A stretch of 64,000 nucleotides of DNA from Polymyxa betae (Eukaryota; Endomyxa; Phytomyxea; Plasmodiophorida; Plasmodiophoridae): assembly GCA_003693705.1 (NCBI GenBank), contig RBZT01000435.1:186001-250000 (forward strand), in the 5' to 3' direction. The translations under genes were made by a program, and so were the position numbers. Below are positions 44,439-53,846 of the stretch, one piece after another. The notes under the pieces are model-generated. The model did no database searches. It saw nothing but the letters and a program-made list of their open reading frames with translations, and was not told where the DNA came from. The first letter of the stretch is position 1. Each line of letters starts with the position of its first letter.

Positions 44439-45449
44439 TTACTCGAGACCAGCAAAGAAATTATTATTATTCGACGAAGGCATTTCAGGCCGCGTATCCA
44501 TTTCAACATCCTCATCATCGCCATCTTCTTCAAACAAGAATCCGGCCTCCCAGAACTTCACAGCACCATCATGAGAACAGCTCGCGATCCACTGTCGATC
44601 ATGCGATAGCCGAATACGCTCGACCGGCAGCTCGTACTGGCCGATCACGCCCAGCAGCTTGTTCGGATGAATCTGGACGATGCGAATCAAGCCGTCGCTG
44701 GACGCCGTACAGATCGTATCCGCATCAATCGGGATAATCGACTCGATCGATTGGGGATGCCCGGGAAACCGATCGTCGTAATCGCCGAAATCGCCATACG
44801 TGAAGAACATGAGGACGCCATCTTGCGAGCCGCAAACCACCTTCTTCCCGCCTTTGATGACGGTCACGGACAGCAGTTCGTCCTCGACTTCGTCCGACAT
44901 TGCAAACAGCGATCCTTTGCCTCGGACGTCCCAGACGCCTAACGTCCCATCAGCGCAGGTCGCTAGCAGGTGGCTCTTCTCCGGGACCGGACAGAAATCC
45001 GATATGTAATCGCCGTTCTCATGCTGAGTCCATTTCAGCACCGGCTGCCTCCAATTGGTTCGAACATCCCAGAGGGACAAATCGCCCTCGTCGTCGCCGG
45101 ACGCCAGCAGATTGGTGTCGTACAGCCCCAACACGTTGATGGGAGCTGCGTGGGCGTTCGCGTGCTGGTGAACGACGGTTCCGGATGCGATGTCGACGGT
45201 GGCGATGCTGAGGTCGCGGGACGCCGAATAAAAACCGTCACCGGTGGCTGTGAAGACGACCGAACGGCAGGCGTCTTTGTGATGGCGAGCGGCGAACAGC
45301 GGCTGCGGCGAGTCGGCCGCATCATATCGAAATAGATGCACGGAGCCGTCTACGAGACAGGCGGCGGCGATATCGGTGCTCGGGTGCAGAGCAATATCGT
45401 GCACATGCGTATCGGAACTGAACGTGATGTCAGCGGGCGTCGTCTTCAT
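44439..45449 (-). CDS. WDR55: WD40 protein WDR55/Jip5-like
   Basis: Nucleolar WD40 protein needed for rRNA processing. The start is placed at ATG 45449 (MKTTPADITFSSDTHVHDIA), the family opening; the open frame continues upstream through tandem repeats but is unlikely to be coding there. About 336 residues with seven WD repeats: VHDIALHPSTDIAAACLVDGSVHLF, SVVFTATGDGFYSASRDLSIATVD, LASGDDEGDLSLWDVR, SHLLATCADGTLGVWDVRG, KVVCGSQDGVLMFFTYGDF, CTASSDGLIRIVQIHPNKLLGV, WIASCSHDGAVKFWEAGF. DRFPGHPQSIES and the KLLG[V/I] segment are specific to WDR55. The C-tail is acidic. No intron. It is divergent from MePCE with about 200 bp between starts. Confidence 0.9.
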   Translation of the reverse strand: MKTTPADITFSSDTHVHDIALHPSTDIAAACLVDGSVHLFRYDAADSPQPLFAARHHKDACRSVVFTATGDGFYSASRDLSIATVDIASGTVVHQHANAHAAPINVLGLYDTNLLASGDDEGDLSLWDVRTNWRQPVLKWTQHENGDYISDFCPVPEKSHLLATCADGTLGVWDVRGKGSLFAMSDEVEDELLSVTVIKGGKKVVCGSQDGVLMFFTYGDFGDYDDRFPGHPQSIESIIPIDADTICTASSDGLIRIVQIHPNKLLGVIGQYELPVERIRLSHDRQWIASCSHDGAVKFWEAGFLFEEDGDDEDVEMDTRPEMPSSNNNNFFAGLE

Positions 45450-45517
45450 GACGCCGTCAACCGATTGGGCCTGGAACGCGACAATTCCGAGACGCAATTT
45501 TTTCGTGAAAAACACAT

Positions 45518-45635
45518 CGCGGAGTGTCTGAGAAAAGGGCGCAGAGTATTTCAAAAAGTGCGCGGAGTGTCTCAGAAAGTCCGCGGAGTTTGAGAAAGTG
45601 CGCAGAGTGTCTGAGAAAAGTGCGAGGAGTCGCAA
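45518..45635. repeat. Tandem repeats of about 21 bp in a shared promoter
   Basis: Five full and one partial copies of a 19-22 bp unit, consensus CGCGGAGTGTCTGAGAAAGTG, run from 45518 to about 45635. The repeats fill most of the gap between the divergent WDR55 and MePCE starts. Copies differ by 1-5 bases, so it is an old array. It may hold multiple factor-binding sites or be a minisatellite. Confidence 0.75.
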
Positions 45636-45652
45636 ATTACATTGCTGCTTTT

Positions 45653-46441
45653 ATGGCTGCTTCGACAGGGCTCGGCAAGCGTAAAGCAGTGACGATTGGC
45701 GGCCAACATGGGTCGTACAGGGGCTATTATGGCCAACGTCGTGATTGGGCCATGGATAACCGGGTCAAGTATTTGAAAGAGAATCTCGAAGAAGGAATGG
45801 ATGTGTCAGCTTGGCTGGATATCGGGTGCAATGAAGGCCTCTTGACCATGGCTTTAGGTAGTGCCCTCTGGATCTACAGTCCTTTATCTGATGTGTTGGC
45901 AGCGAAAACGTTCAAATGTAAATCGATGATCGGGATCGATATTGATAAGGAATTGATTGGTCGCGCCGAACTCAACAAAACCACATTGACGGAACAGGGA
46001 GAAGATTCCAAAAACGATACGAACGGTTCCGTTGGCAACGATGCGTTTGAAGGCGATTTAAAGTTCGTTCATGGAGACGTCCTTCATGAGACTGGAAGGT
46101 CGAACCAGTTTTCTGTCATCTCGTGCTTCAGTGTGACAAAATGGATTCATTTGAATCATGGCGATCCTGGACTTCTGAAACTATTCGATACCATATTCCG
46201 AATGCTGAAACCGAATGGGTTATTTATCCTCGAAGCGCAGCCCTGGAAATCCTATCAGAAACGGCGTCGCCTCAATGACGTCTTCGCCACGAATATTCGA
46301 AATATCCAAACTCGACCAACGGATTTTCAAGCAAAACTCGGCGCGTTGGGCTTCGAATTGATATTGTCGTGCCCGGCGGTGCAGGCCAAATCTCTGGGCT
46401 TCAGCCGCCCTATACAAGTGTATAGAAAGAGCGCCAACTGA
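45653..46441 (+). CDS. 7SK/RNA 5'-methylphosphate capping enzyme, MePCE/BCDIN3 family
   Basis: SAM-dependent methyltransferase that caps the gamma-phosphate of small Pol III RNAs. Starts at ATG 45653 (MAASTGLGKRK). It matches the family at YGNY-like GYYGQRRD, SAWLDIGCNEGLLTMAL, IGIDIDKELI, the Bin3 box SVTKWIHLNHGDPGLLKLF, and the strong LEAQPWKSYQKR motif, then a C-terminal FQAKLGALGFELIL. The 45 bases at 45858-45902 look like an intron (GTAGTG...GGCAG): removing them gives LTMALA-KTFKCKSMIGIDID, close to homologues, and keeping them adds 15 residues in frame. About 250 residues when spliced. Human MEPCE is longer because of a disordered N-terminus. Confidence 0.9.
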   Translation: MAASTGLGKRKAVTIGGQHGSYRGYYGQRRDWAMDNRVKYLKENLEEGMDVSAWLDIGCNEGLLTMALGSALWIYSPLSDVLAAKTFKCKSMIGIDIDKELIGRAELNKTTLTEQGEDSKNDTNGSVGNDAFEGDLKFVHGDVLHETGRSNQFSVISCFSVTKWIHLNHGDPGLLKLFDTIFRMLKPNGLFILEAQPWKSYQKRRRLNDVFATNIRNIQTRPTDFQAKLGALGFELILSCPAVQAKSLGFSRPIQVYRKSAN

Positions 46442-46585
46442 TATTCGATAACATCTTATATGCAGTGGTATCAGTAGTGGACGACTATCGTATACATTTG
46501 GGCGAAGGTTTTCTACATAATTTAATAATCAATGATTAGATAATAACATCTATTACAAAATCCCCAGTGACATTGTTGATGTTCT

Positions 46586-46816
46586 GTGCACAAAAAACTG
46601 ATTATAAAAGGTTCCCAAACACCAAAGGATTGTCCGCCGTACTGCCCCGTCGCTGTCCCCGGATTGTTGATGGGGATCTCCTCATTGGTCGTGCTCGTGA
46701 TACTCCTTGGGGGTAGCGGTCTGATAAGCTTATTGGTCTCCATTTATGAAAAGTGTTATAAAAAGATAACAAGTACCGGCGCCCAGATTCACGTGGAAAT
46801 GCAGCCGCAGCAGTGA
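46586..46816 (+). pseudogene. Partial copy of the tandem single-pass membrane gene
   Basis: Open frame of 76 codons without an ATG start. It reads DCPPYCPVAVPGLLMG, a membrane helix SLVVLVILLGGSGLISLLVS, then YEKCYKKITSTGAQIHVEM and PQQ stop. It aligns closely with the intact-looking copy ending at 47472 but lacks that gene's ectodomain exons. The leader ATG at 46577 (MFCAQKTDYKRFPN) is in a different frame from the tail. Possibly transcribed; best taken as a truncated duplicate. Confidence 0.55.
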
Positions 46817-46959
46817 CTTGATATTCCCTACCAGTTGCATTACCAGTCATACTATCCCCTCTTGATACACTAAACCATAATACCGACTTCGAACTTGAAT
46901 GAAAGCTTTCGGTCGCATGTTCGCTCCTTGGGTTATTCCTGGGTTCTAGAAATCGTTTG

Positions 46960-47472
46960 ATGGTCTGTGCACAAAAAACTCGATTAAAAAAACATCAAAA
47001 AAGGTTCCCAAACAAAACAAAATATTTGAGCGGCAGCCAAACGGCGGCGCAGTTTGCTCTGACCTCAAAGATGTTCCACGAATATCTGCAGCAGTGCGGT
47101 CTGGTCCAGTATAACTGGATCATGGTTGTCGCTCAGATGAAGGATTCCGTCTCCGTTCTGATGCCGATCTTGATCCTCCTCACACTACTGATGCAATCCT
47201 CAGCCATCCCGGCCCTGTCAGCACCGTCGTACAGGTCCGAGATACACCTGGACTAACTCTGATGGTGCAGGCTGTAGGACTGCGCGCCGTACTGCCCCGA
47301 CGTCGCTGCCCCCAGAGTGCTGATGGCGGAGGTCTCCCCATTAATCGTGCTCGCGGTAGTGATCGTGGGCGCCATCCTGGTTGGATTATTTAGCTCCTTG
47401 TATAAAAAGTGTTATAAAAAGGTAACAAGTACGGCCTCCAAGATCCACGTGGAAATGCAGTCGCAGCAGTGA
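46960..47472 (+). CDS. Single-pass membrane protein with Cys-rich juxtamembrane motif
   Basis: Unknown family. Proposed reading: ATG 46960 (MVCAQKTRLKKHQKRFPNK), exon to about 47100 (FHEYLQQC), a 38-nt intron, an exon DEGFRLRSDADLDPPHTTD...PVSTVVQ to about 47234, a 43-nt intron, and a last exon from 47278. The last exon encodes DCAPYCPDVAAPRVL, one membrane helix SPLIVLAVVIVGAILVGLF, and a basic tail YKKCYKKVTSTASK-IHVEM ending in SQQ. The joins keep frame but rest on no homologue. The basic cytosolic tail after the helix suggests a type I or III topology. The last exon is duplicated at 46628-46816. Confidence 0.5.
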
Positions 47473-47616
47473 TTTTTTATTCTCTACCGGTTGCATTACC
47501 AGTCATACTATCCCCTCCTGATGCAATAAACCATAATACCGGCTTAGAACTTAAGCGTTCGCTCGCATCTTCGCTCCTTGGGTTAATCCTGGGTTTTTGA
47601 AATCGTGTGATGGTAC

Positions 47617-48556
47617 GCCTGGATTTGGGTCCTTCGGGCTCCACCTCATTAATGAATCGGAAAAGTCCGCCGTGCGTTCTTCTTTCCAACGACCGCCTGA
47701 TCTGCTGCTGTCAGTTTCTCGGAGCAAATGGTCTGCTCTGGCTCGTTCAATTTGACGATCCCTGCTTTGAGACCGAGCGTCAGCCGTTATGTTGAAGGCT
47801 TACCTATTGAAAATTGTTTTCTTTCTCGAGTGAATTCGACTCTGAGACGCCTTCTGCAATTTTAGTCCGTTGCTTGACCCTCCTGTGGATGATCATGACC
47901 CGGAATCGGAACCCAAGTTTTTTACCACTTCTCGCTAGAAACTCTACTGTCATCATAACTGTAACAAATAGCTTATCGAATAAAGCTTGCAACAGGAATG
48001 AAAGGCCTTCAGTTCGTTCAACGCCGTTCTTCTGATCCTGTTCACTGTATTTGTTTTTTCAAGGCTCTTGCATAAATTTTTTAGGAAATTGCAATGTTTT
48101 AATCAGATGAAAGAAATCGAAGAGAACATTAAGCGGGTCGATTCTTTGCAGACTGAGAGCAGGCAGCTCAAAATGCGTCTCAATAATGTGCAAGGATTGG
48201 ATTTGTCTAGTTCGCTGATCTTTGTCATCAGGCGGCTCTCTTTCCCTACAGCAAGCAATAAAATGAAATGTACAGTCTAATGGTCGTCTGGAAAACAATG
48301 TACTGCAGTTATCATTATTGCTGAAGGCGCCTTTGTCAACGCGCCTTGCAGAACATGACTTCGTTTTACTACTGTATCATCAGCAGAACTGGGACCAAAC
48401 CGCATTTGCCTGTTAATACGGAACTATTACCGTATATCCCGGGCAAATAACCACCAGTTACGCACTTTTTTCCATTTTTCTCAGTAACGAAAAAGCTCTA
48501 TAAAAATGTTTTTATATCAGCATGTGTAAAATCCAGCAATCTTTCTAGGTAGTACC
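47617..48556 (+). other. Unresolved coding-like fragments
   Basis: Short plus-strand pieces look coding but I cannot join them. They are DPPVDDHDPESEPKFFTTSR near 47880-47940 and a helical run (FRKLQCFNQMKEIEENIKRV, DSLQTESRQLKMRLNN) at about 48070-48200. The second is a clear coiled coil. They may be early exons of the gene at 48557-49247. Nothing recognisable lies in 48290-48540. Confidence 0.3.
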
Positions 48557-49247
48557 GTATGTATGAGGATTGAGGAGTACAAAAATTTGGCGAAGTTCAT
48601 TTTTCGTCTCCAGAAATTGCATTCGAAAGAAAGTGCGTGGATCTCTTTTCGCAATAAAAGACATGTTAAATGCTGATATAATTGGTATGGGTTCCTTATC
48701 TTACATCAGTTAGGCATTGATGTGAATCCCGAATTTGCCTTGCCTGGAAAATCTGATTTCAATGTTGTTTTCAAATCTGATAAGTTTGTCGATCACGTTT
48801 TTGAAACCGCTCCTTATCTAAACTCAACATTGCTTTTTGTGATATTCGTACACTTTTGGGAGAACGTGTTCAGGAATGCATTCGTAATCTTGCACCCGAC
48901 TCTTTTATTTGTGATCTTCGTATTGGAGTTTATTACCATCTTTCGTATTCTTTATGCTCGGACCCACCTGTCAAAGTTACACTGATTTTGAACCAATTTC
49001 CAAGTGTTGCTCCTATGCTAGCCAATTTTCGTTATTATAATATGGCTTCTGTTGTCAGGTCCTTTATGCGACTTTGTCAATATTTACCTCCGATCGGACC
49101 TGATCAACTCCGTTGTTCGGAAACTCTGGGAATGGATTTCACGACTCGACAAATCTTGCTGGAAAAGCATGAGATTCCTGAAAAGGAGGCATCACCCATT
49201 GCTTTGATGGACTTACTTCCGTGCCCTACCCTTTACTTAATTTATTA
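48557..49247 (+). CDS. Unknown protein, exon structure uncertain
   Basis: Plus-strand coding-like sequence begins near ATG 48560 (MRIEEYKNLAKFIFRLQKLH), then NPEFALPGKSDFNVVFKSDKFVDHVFETAPYLN from 48722. A frame change near 48830 leads to CDIRTLLGERVQECIRNLAPDSFICDLRIGVYYHLSY, YYNMASVVRSFMRLCQYLPP and a stop at 49245-49247. Either an intron or a real frameshift lies at 48830-48840; a T5 run is there. The two readings LLFVIFV... and CDIRTLLG... overlap, the second being less hydrophobic and more protein-like. No family recognised. Confidence 0.4.
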
Positions 49248-49349
49248 AATGATGATGTAGAAAGTCTTCCACTACTAAAGTCAATATCGTACAATTGGGC
49301 GTTGGAATGATATATCTAGAACAAAAATCCTCCTGGTCAATTTCTGGCT

Positions 49350-51527
49350 GGGATCGGTAACAGGTGATTATTACCGAATTCGAACACTCTCAATGTTCGA
49401 TGGACGACCTTGCCCCTTTCTACTCGTTCTGCAACCAACTGCGAAACATTGTTTTATAAATATCGTCAAATGCAACAAATGCTTCCTACCCTTTTCTGGA
49501 CATCGACAACAGCTAAATATCCGCGCTCAGAAAATAAATCTGCTGTGGTTTGAGCATGTAGTGATCACAAGTTTAAAACACTTTTACCTAAACAGATATC
49601 CAGCGCCAACGGCTCCAGAAAGATCGGATTTTCGGTTCGGATAATGGCGCGCCCGAGTAAGGCTTGTCGCTTAATAATGCCCATGAACTCTTGCTCCATC
49701 GTCTGAATGACCCGCGTGAACAGATCTTTATGTGCGAAGACGTAATTCTCCAATCTGCACCAATAGGTTATCGGTTGAACTCTGGTAATAGCAAACTTTA
49801 CCTTTGAATGAGGTGGTGACGGGCATTAACCGTCATCTCTCTCGGCAGTGGGATTCGTCGCACCAACTGGAACGCATCATCCGAGAGTTCCATTCTGCTC
49901 TGATACTCCAGCTCTTTCTGAATGCGTTCTTGAACGTGCTCGATCGGTCCATCCTGCAAGCATTTAAGAGCGCCGAGTCAGGACAATATTATAAACGACT
50001 GACACTGGACACAATTTGTTAATGCGAAACCAAGTCTCTGGATCAAGTCATTACCTATCGATAAAGTGAAAATGAAACTTATCTTTCACCGCCTGTAAGG
50101 AGTTATAAACATCTACAACAGCAATCAGCACATCCAATCGGTTCGAATCCCTTAAAGAACCCACGTTCTTTGAACTCCTTGTACCGGTTTCTGGCCAGTT
50201 CGGGATCAATATCTGTCATCGACTTTCTCAAGTTGCTCTATAGCAGCCACAAATTTCTGTTTACCTGTGGGCCGAATCAGCATAGGGTCGCCGACACCGG
50301 TTGTCTGAACACTGTTTGCAAGTGAATCGTTGGTACCAAGCAGAGCAAATGGGCGTACAGCCGGTTTTGTACAGCAACCTGCCGGCCTCGTTTCAGCTGC
50401 CGCTCGATGCTAACATCTTCTTCCACTAACAGAACCTGCGGAGCGTTTCACTTCAACGCCCTTCAGCAGTGAGCAGTTTCCGGAAACCCACCATGATGTG
50501 GAAAATCGGCCTCGGGTATTTATGGAGATCAGGGATGTCTTCGAATTTACGACCAAGTTCCTGAAGAGCGCCATTGTTATCAGAAAACAAATTCAAAGTA
50601 ACAAAAAAAGCACAGCCAACCCTCATTTTATCGAACAGGAACTTCATGCATTCGGCTTGAACTCGTGTCCTGCAGAGTCATTCAGCCGATACAGACATGA
50701 TCGGCAAGGGAAGATACAGGCCTGGGATAACCGTCGATCAAGACGCCCGACGCATATTGCGGCTGGAGCAGGCGTTCGAGCAGAAGCTGGATGACGACAC
50801 GATCGGAGACGAGTTTACCGCTCGATTTGATGGCCTGTTCAAGAGCGTCCGATTAGAACGCGGTCGGATCGATAACTCGCTGCCTGACCTCGACTGCGGC
50901 GCCTTTTAGCAGATCGCTGATGACGATCGTGTCGGAAGTGATGCCACGAAGACGTTTGATGAACAGCGAGGCGAGGCTCTTGCCGGCGCCAGGCGCCCTA
51001 CAGCATAATATCAGACACCATCGCACAGGTAAGAACCGAAATGATTGAAACAATCAATATGGGACTCTCACAGCCCAATCGCAAGATTCGGACCAGCAGC
51101 AGAGGCAGTTGAAAAGCAAATCCGACCCTGAAAGCCACATGATGTCTCTAGGGAATGTCTGGAATCTGACTGAATCCTGGAAGCAAAGCTACAGATATCA
51201 TGATTACCAAGTTCTCCTCGCCATATTTCACTTTGAGATTATTCCTGCGGATTCGAATATCACAGGCTGCAAAAGCATCGACGATCGGCTGGCTTACCAT
51301 ACAATGCCGAATATCAGAGCAGCGTCTTTCACCTCGAGATTATTCATCTCGACGGTGGGGTCGTTGTTGTTCGGCGGCGGTCGACGACTGCCATCACCTG
51401 GGCAGGGAGGTGACGACGAAGACGCTCTGATCAGAATCGGCGATCGCAACAGTAGCGATGCTGTTGAAGTCCAAGGCCTCGATGACGACTGGCGCCACGC
51501 CCGACATAGAATCGATCGAAGTCGCAT
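49350..51527 (-). CDS. Mitochondrial adenylate-kinase-like P-loop NTPase
   Basis: Member of a protist/bacterial nucleoside-monophosphate-kinase-like family. ATG 51527 opens a classic mitochondrial presequence (MRLRSILCRAWRQSSSRPW, Arg/Ser-rich, no acidic residues). Then come IFGIVW-NNLKVKYGEENL, FPRDIMWLS, and the P-loop APGAGKS. LLKGAAVEVRQRVI, SDRVVIQLLLERLLQPQYASGV and LIDGYPR-TRVQAECMKFLFDKM follow, then RPIFHIM-VLLVEEDVSIERQLKRG, and the C-terminal FMGIIKRQALLGRAIIRTENPIF...SERGYLAVVDVQKR. About 10 short exons. The intron 50670-50721 has a GC donor. The join just before the P-loop was not solved. The C-terminal domain (FxxVIxxxExEF...RxAxxGxAIIxTENPIF) is specific to this family. The end near 49350 is approximate. 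Confidence 0.72.
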
Positions 51528-51876
51528 AAATACAAAGTGAGCGGAAATATGTTCTGAGTGGGCAGGTCTCTTTGGGTCTAACAGCCTCACAAAAACTTAT
51601 GGACGATCACACTTCCTCTATATTACGTTGATATCACATAGAATCTTTGACACAATTCATGGAGAAAAAGAAGCTCTGAACACACCACCCCAACGTTCGT
51701 TGTTACAAAGTAAACTGTATAATCAGTTACAAGAAATCCCTACCAAATATTCTGGCAGAGTGAATCTGAATTCGAAAAAAAGCAATGTCAAAGCCAGTTT
51801 CATAAAAAATCTTCCTAAAGCAGCTCTTAACAGGCAGCCTTCGAAAAACAGTTCGCCCTGCGCATTCCGAACGACG

Positions 51877-52287
51877 ATGGATGCCAACTATGACGCCATC
51901 GTCTGTGCCGCCGCCCTGAACATGGCCCTGCTCCGGCAGCGCTCGGCCCGGGTCCTGCAGGCCCACCTGCAACTGCTGAAGCGCCAGGCCGAGGACGAAC
52001 GTGCCGGCCCGACGCCGGCATTCGGATCGAGGTATGTGGAGAGCGCCCGCGAGCCCGCCTTCGATTTCATTCGCTGCGCGTCGCCCAACTGCAAGGGAAT
52101 GACAACGGTGCCGGCCGGGCAGGACGCCACCGGCGCTCTCTGCGCCCGCTGCAGCGACCAGACCCTGAAGGAGAGCGGCAAGCAGAAGCGCCTGATGCGG
52201 CCTCACTTCAAGATGGCGGCCCAGATCGTCAGTCGCATCACAAGCGAAGAACTCGAACAGCTCGAGAAGCAGATGAGCCCGTGGTGA
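51877..52287 (+). CDS. Small protein with a CxxxxC...CxxC zinc site
   Basis: About 136 residues from ATG 51877 (MDANYDAIVCAAALNMALLRQ). The same frame extends 83 codons upstream to 51628, but without an ATG and with lower GC. The N-terminus is helical and Ala/Leu/Arg-rich. The middle has CASPNC and CARC about 25 residues apart, a plausible zinc knuckle. The C-terminus is helical (EELEQLEKQMSPW). GC content rises sharply at the ATG, which supports this start. No family recognised. Confidence 0.55.
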   Translation: MDANYDAIVCAAALNMALLRQRSARVLQAHLQLLKRQAEDERAGPTPAFGSRYVESAREPAFDFIRCASPNCKGMTTVPAGQDATGALCARCSDQTLKESGKQKRLMRPHFKMAAQIVSRITSEELEQLEKQMSPW

Positions 52288-52360
52288 GATCCAACAAAAC
52301 AAATGTATAATTATTTAATATTACGTGAAAAAAATCTGTTCGAAAGGCGTACTGTACGAA

Positions 52361-53452
52361 ATGTTGCAGAATGAGACGTTGAGGATCGAAGGCGACGGCA
52401 ACCTGAAAGAGAAAGCGGCAAACTTGAAGGCGTTCGTCGATTCGAATGACGACCCAGCGCATAGCGCTAACTTGAAATCGCTTCATGACGATCGCATCGA
52501 GGCGATCGTCGACCTTCTCGATCAAATCTGCGTTCAGCGTCAGTACATGGACTGCCATGAGTTCCTGCTCCTGCTTCTGAACGCCCTGAAGATCATGTGC
52601 CGGAAGGTGCTGCGTCGTAATCAATCAAGCGGATTGTAATCGATGCCTGTAGGAATGCAATCGCTCCATATTAAGTTCACGAGTGCTTAACCTTATTCTA
52701 AACCTAATTGACGATCATACAGCCGACGACGAAATTTTAAGGCAATGCGCGAATGGTAATTAATCGAGATCTGTTAACGAAATACTCATTTAAGACAGTG
52801 CTTCTGAACGCCTGCCATAGCGAGGCCTTCGTTCAGCGTCTAATCGAGGCGAAGCGAACGACCACCCTGATTCGTCTACTCGGTAAAGCTTGCAAGCGAC
52901 TTGTTATCTTGCTGAAGGTTGGCAGAATCGAAGAACGATTGCATTGCGTACGCTGCAGCGGGAGCTATGAAGAACATCACGTACCATGAAGGTGGTCCAA
53001 GAATCGCCCTACCAGCGATCGCTGCCATTGTCGCGCTTCTCGGCCCCGATCGTCCTCGGAACGCCAGGGGGAGGGCGATCGGAATCGTCCACAACATTAC
53101 GATCGATGCGGAAGCCACGCGTCTCGTCCAGCGCCATCATGCATTGCCGCTAATCGTCGAACTACTCAAAGCCGAGTACGATCTCGACACGAGGGCGTCA
53201 GCAGCCGGCGCCATACAGAATGTGGCCAATGATACGAGCACCAGATGGATCATTAACGATCTTGGCGCTATCGATCTGTTGAGCGAGCTGGTTGTATCAG
53301 CACATCCGGTAGCGCAAGCGAACGCTATCGGTGCTCTATGGAATCTCGTCCAGCCGAATCTCGCAGAAGGCGTCATCGACGCCCAAGTCTACAAATCGGC
53401 GCTATCAGGCAGCATCGCTGCCGCCATCATGCTCAACCTCGACGCAGAATAA
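52361..53452 (+). CDS. Armadillo-repeat protein
   Basis: Four exons from ATG 52361 (MLQNETLRIEGDGNL), joined by introns of 43-51 nt: CRK-ECNRSILSSRVLNLIL, QCAN-VLLNACHSEAF, and LIRLL-ESKNDCIAYAAAGAMKN. Each join restores a repeat. The protein has about 315 residues of stacked ARM/HEAT repeats: LRQCANVLLNACHSEAFVQRL, AYAAAGAMKNITYHEGGPRIA, GRAIGIVHNITIDAEAT, RASAAGAIQNVANDTSTRWI, AQANAIGALWNLVQPNLAEG. These give the G-A-[IL]-x-N-[LIV] armadillo core. Such proteins act as adaptors; the ortholog is unknown. Splicing is well supported because unspliced frames break every repeat. Confidence 0.75.
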
Positions 53453-53567
53453 AGCTTAATTGAGGAACTGGATGAAATTTATTGTTGTGACGGCGACACT
53501 GGACGTGATAAATTAACGGAACTAAACAGAGAAACATCAGCAATCAAAATTCAGGAATGCAAAGGGC

Positions 53568-53846
53568 ATGCTGGACCTTCTGGAAGCCAATATCCTTGGC
53601 GTATTCACGGAAGCAGCGACGGCAGATGTTCAGGCCATACTTTCGGATGATACCTTGGTGGTTAGCGCAGACACGGCTGAGACGAGATTGGTGAGCGTTG
53701 TTAGCGAGATCAACGACGAGGGATTACCAGCGGCGCATGCCCTTGCCGGAGTGCATTGGGTGAGCGTTCCATGTGGCCTGAACCATGGTCGAAGCGGATC
53801 AGCAAAGGTCTTGAACACAATCGTCCTGACGTTGTCAAGTCCGTGA
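53568..53846 (+). CDS. Small protein of unknown function
   Basis: Frame of 92 codons from ATG 53568 ([19 protein letters not shown]). It is Ala/Val-rich and helical with a [23 protein letters not shown] segment. Downstream another frame, 53756-53965, reads [32 protein letters not shown] and could be a second exon. I found no join that respects both frames; a 48-nt intron 53759-53806 keeps the first frame. Not recognised. Confidence 0.35.
   Translation: MLDLLEANILGVFTEAATADVQAILSDDTLVVSADTAETRLVSVVSEINDEGLPAAHALAGVHWVSVPCGLNHGRSGSAKVLNTIVLTLSSP

Larger units (their letters stand above)
46577..47616 (+). repeat. Direct tandem duplication (two blocks)
   Basis: Block A (TCTGTGCACAAAAAACT to GGTTCCCAAAC) occurs at about 46581-46620 and 46963-47012. 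Block B, covering the last exon and 3' flank, occurs at about 46628-46967 and 47278-47616, including CATTACCAGTCATACTATCC and TCGCTCCTTGGGTTA in both. Copies diverge by roughly a quarter by eye, more in coding than in flank. The order A1-B1-A2-insert-B2 shows that unit 1 lacks the 265-bp ectodomain part. Confidence 0.8.

Noticed and set aside
50125-50145. GGTTCGAATCCC tRNA B-box-like word
   Set aside because: Falls inside the NTPase gene on the other strand, with no A-box or cloverleaf around it.
51109-51540. 143-codon plus-strand open frame
   Set aside because: Antisense to the mitochondrial presequence exons of the NTPase gene, whose homology is clear.
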